A DNA stretch of 15,358 nucleotides from NCBI GenBank assembly GCA_934463345.1, contig CAKSJL010000041.1, positions 1-15,358 on the forward strand, read 5' to 3'. Positions within the stretch are counted from its first letter, which is position 1, and every line of letters starts with the position of its first letter. This document shows positions 15,095-15,358 of this stretch, piece by piece. The translations under genes were made by a program, and so were the position numbers. The notes under the pieces were generated by a model. The model had not been told where the DNA came from. It saw only the letters and a program-made list of their open reading frames with translations, and did not search any database. The DNA is from an uncultured Oscillospiraceae bacterium. Its GTDB lineage: Bacteria; Bacillota; Clostridia; Oscillospirales; Ruminococcaceae.

Positions 15095-15358
15095 TTATCT
15101 CCGTAATGTAATTTTAGCGCCCTTGCAGCAGTGACCATGACATATTGCAAGCGCAAGAGCATCTGCTGCATCATCCGGCTTCGGGATCTGTTCCAGCTTT
15201 AAGATACGCCTTGTCATATCCATAACCTGTTTCTTTTCAGCTTTTCCGTAGCCTACGACTGCCTGCTTTACCTGAAGCGGAGTATACTCAAATACCGGCA
15301 CACTATGTCTTACCGCCGAAAGCACTATAACGCCTCTTGCCTGTGCAACGTCAATGCC
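15095..15358 (-). CDS. ruvC: Crossover junction endodeoxyribonuclease RuvC (5' end outside window)
   Basis: RuvC resolves Holliday junctions by symmetric cleavage. Only the C-terminal 87 residues lie in the window. The frame stays open to the edge and begins [19 protein letters not shown], so the GTG at 15325 is an internal valine and not the start. Family features are [24 protein letters not shown], and the acidic motif [17 protein letters not shown] that supplies catalytic aspartates. The remaining catalytic acids in the N-terminal part cannot be seen. It lies 5 nt before ruvA, the first visible gene of a ruvC-ruvA-ruvB operon. Confidence 0.96.
   Translation of the reverse strand, partial: GIDVAQARGVIVLSAVRHSVPVFEYTPLQVKQAVVGYGKAEKKQVMDMTRRILKLEQIPKPDDAADALALAICHGHCCKGAKITLRR

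Noticed and set aside
15095..15325. A separate 76-aa protein starting at GTG 15325
   Set aside because: The frame continues upstream to the window edge with RuvC-like residues (QARGVIV), so this is an internal valine of ruvC.
1..15358. CRISPR array, transposon ends, tRNA or riboswitch
   Set aside because: No regularly spaced direct repeats, transposase reading frames or tRNA-like sequences were seen, and no gap exceeds 54 nt, leaving no room for a riboswitch outside genes.

Overview
The window reads as chromosomal housekeeping DNA from a Gram-positive, moderately AT-rich anaerobic Firmicute. I favour a Ruminococcus-type member of the Oscillospiraceae, with less certainty than the phylum. The grounds are the ECF module order ecfA1-ecfA2-ecfT with truA downstream, a ClpE-like unfoldase with an N-terminal zinc finger, a YfhO-family membrane protein, a probable DUF5711 protein, strong GGAG/AGGAG ribosome binding sites and frequent TTG/GTG starts. 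All thirteen genes lie on the minus strand, so transcription runs from the high to the low coordinates. I see no tRNA, rRNA, CRISPR array, insertion sequence, phage gene or riboswitch.

In transcription order: (1) ruvC (5' end outside the window), ruvA and ruvB encode Holliday-junction resolution and branch migration. (2) After a 54-nt gap with an inverted repeat comes glmM (peptidoglycan precursor synthesis), overlapping by an ATGA a flavodoxin-like oxidoreductase gene, which is followed by an RlmI-like methyltransferase. (3) ecfA1, ecfA2 and ecfT encode the shared energising module of group II ECF vitamin transporters; no substrate-binding S component is present. (4) yfhO, a large polytopic GT-C-like membrane protein, sits between ecfT and truA and overlaps truA by 14 nt. 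(5) After a 41-nt gap with an inverted repeat come a membrane-anchored probable DUF5711 protein and a CvpA-family membrane protein. (6) After a 50-nt gap with a perfect inverted repeat comes the ClpE/ClpC-like AAA+ unfoldase, whose stop codon lies at the window edge.

Gaps run from a 14-nt overlap to 54 nt. No convincing promoter or rho-independent terminator was found, so one long transcript, perhaps processed or topped up at internal sites, is the simplest reading. The only three gaps longer than 40 nt each carry an inverted repeat without a following U-run. The functions (DNA repair, cell wall precursor, redox, methylation, vitamin uptake, envelope, tRNA modification, proteolysis) do not form one pathway. 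No stretch above 300 bases lacks a gene. I did not find a novel defence or mobile system here. The points worth a second look are the gap hairpins, the yfhO insertion, some motif variants in GlmM, EcfT and the Clp protein, and the DUF5711-CvpA-Clp block.
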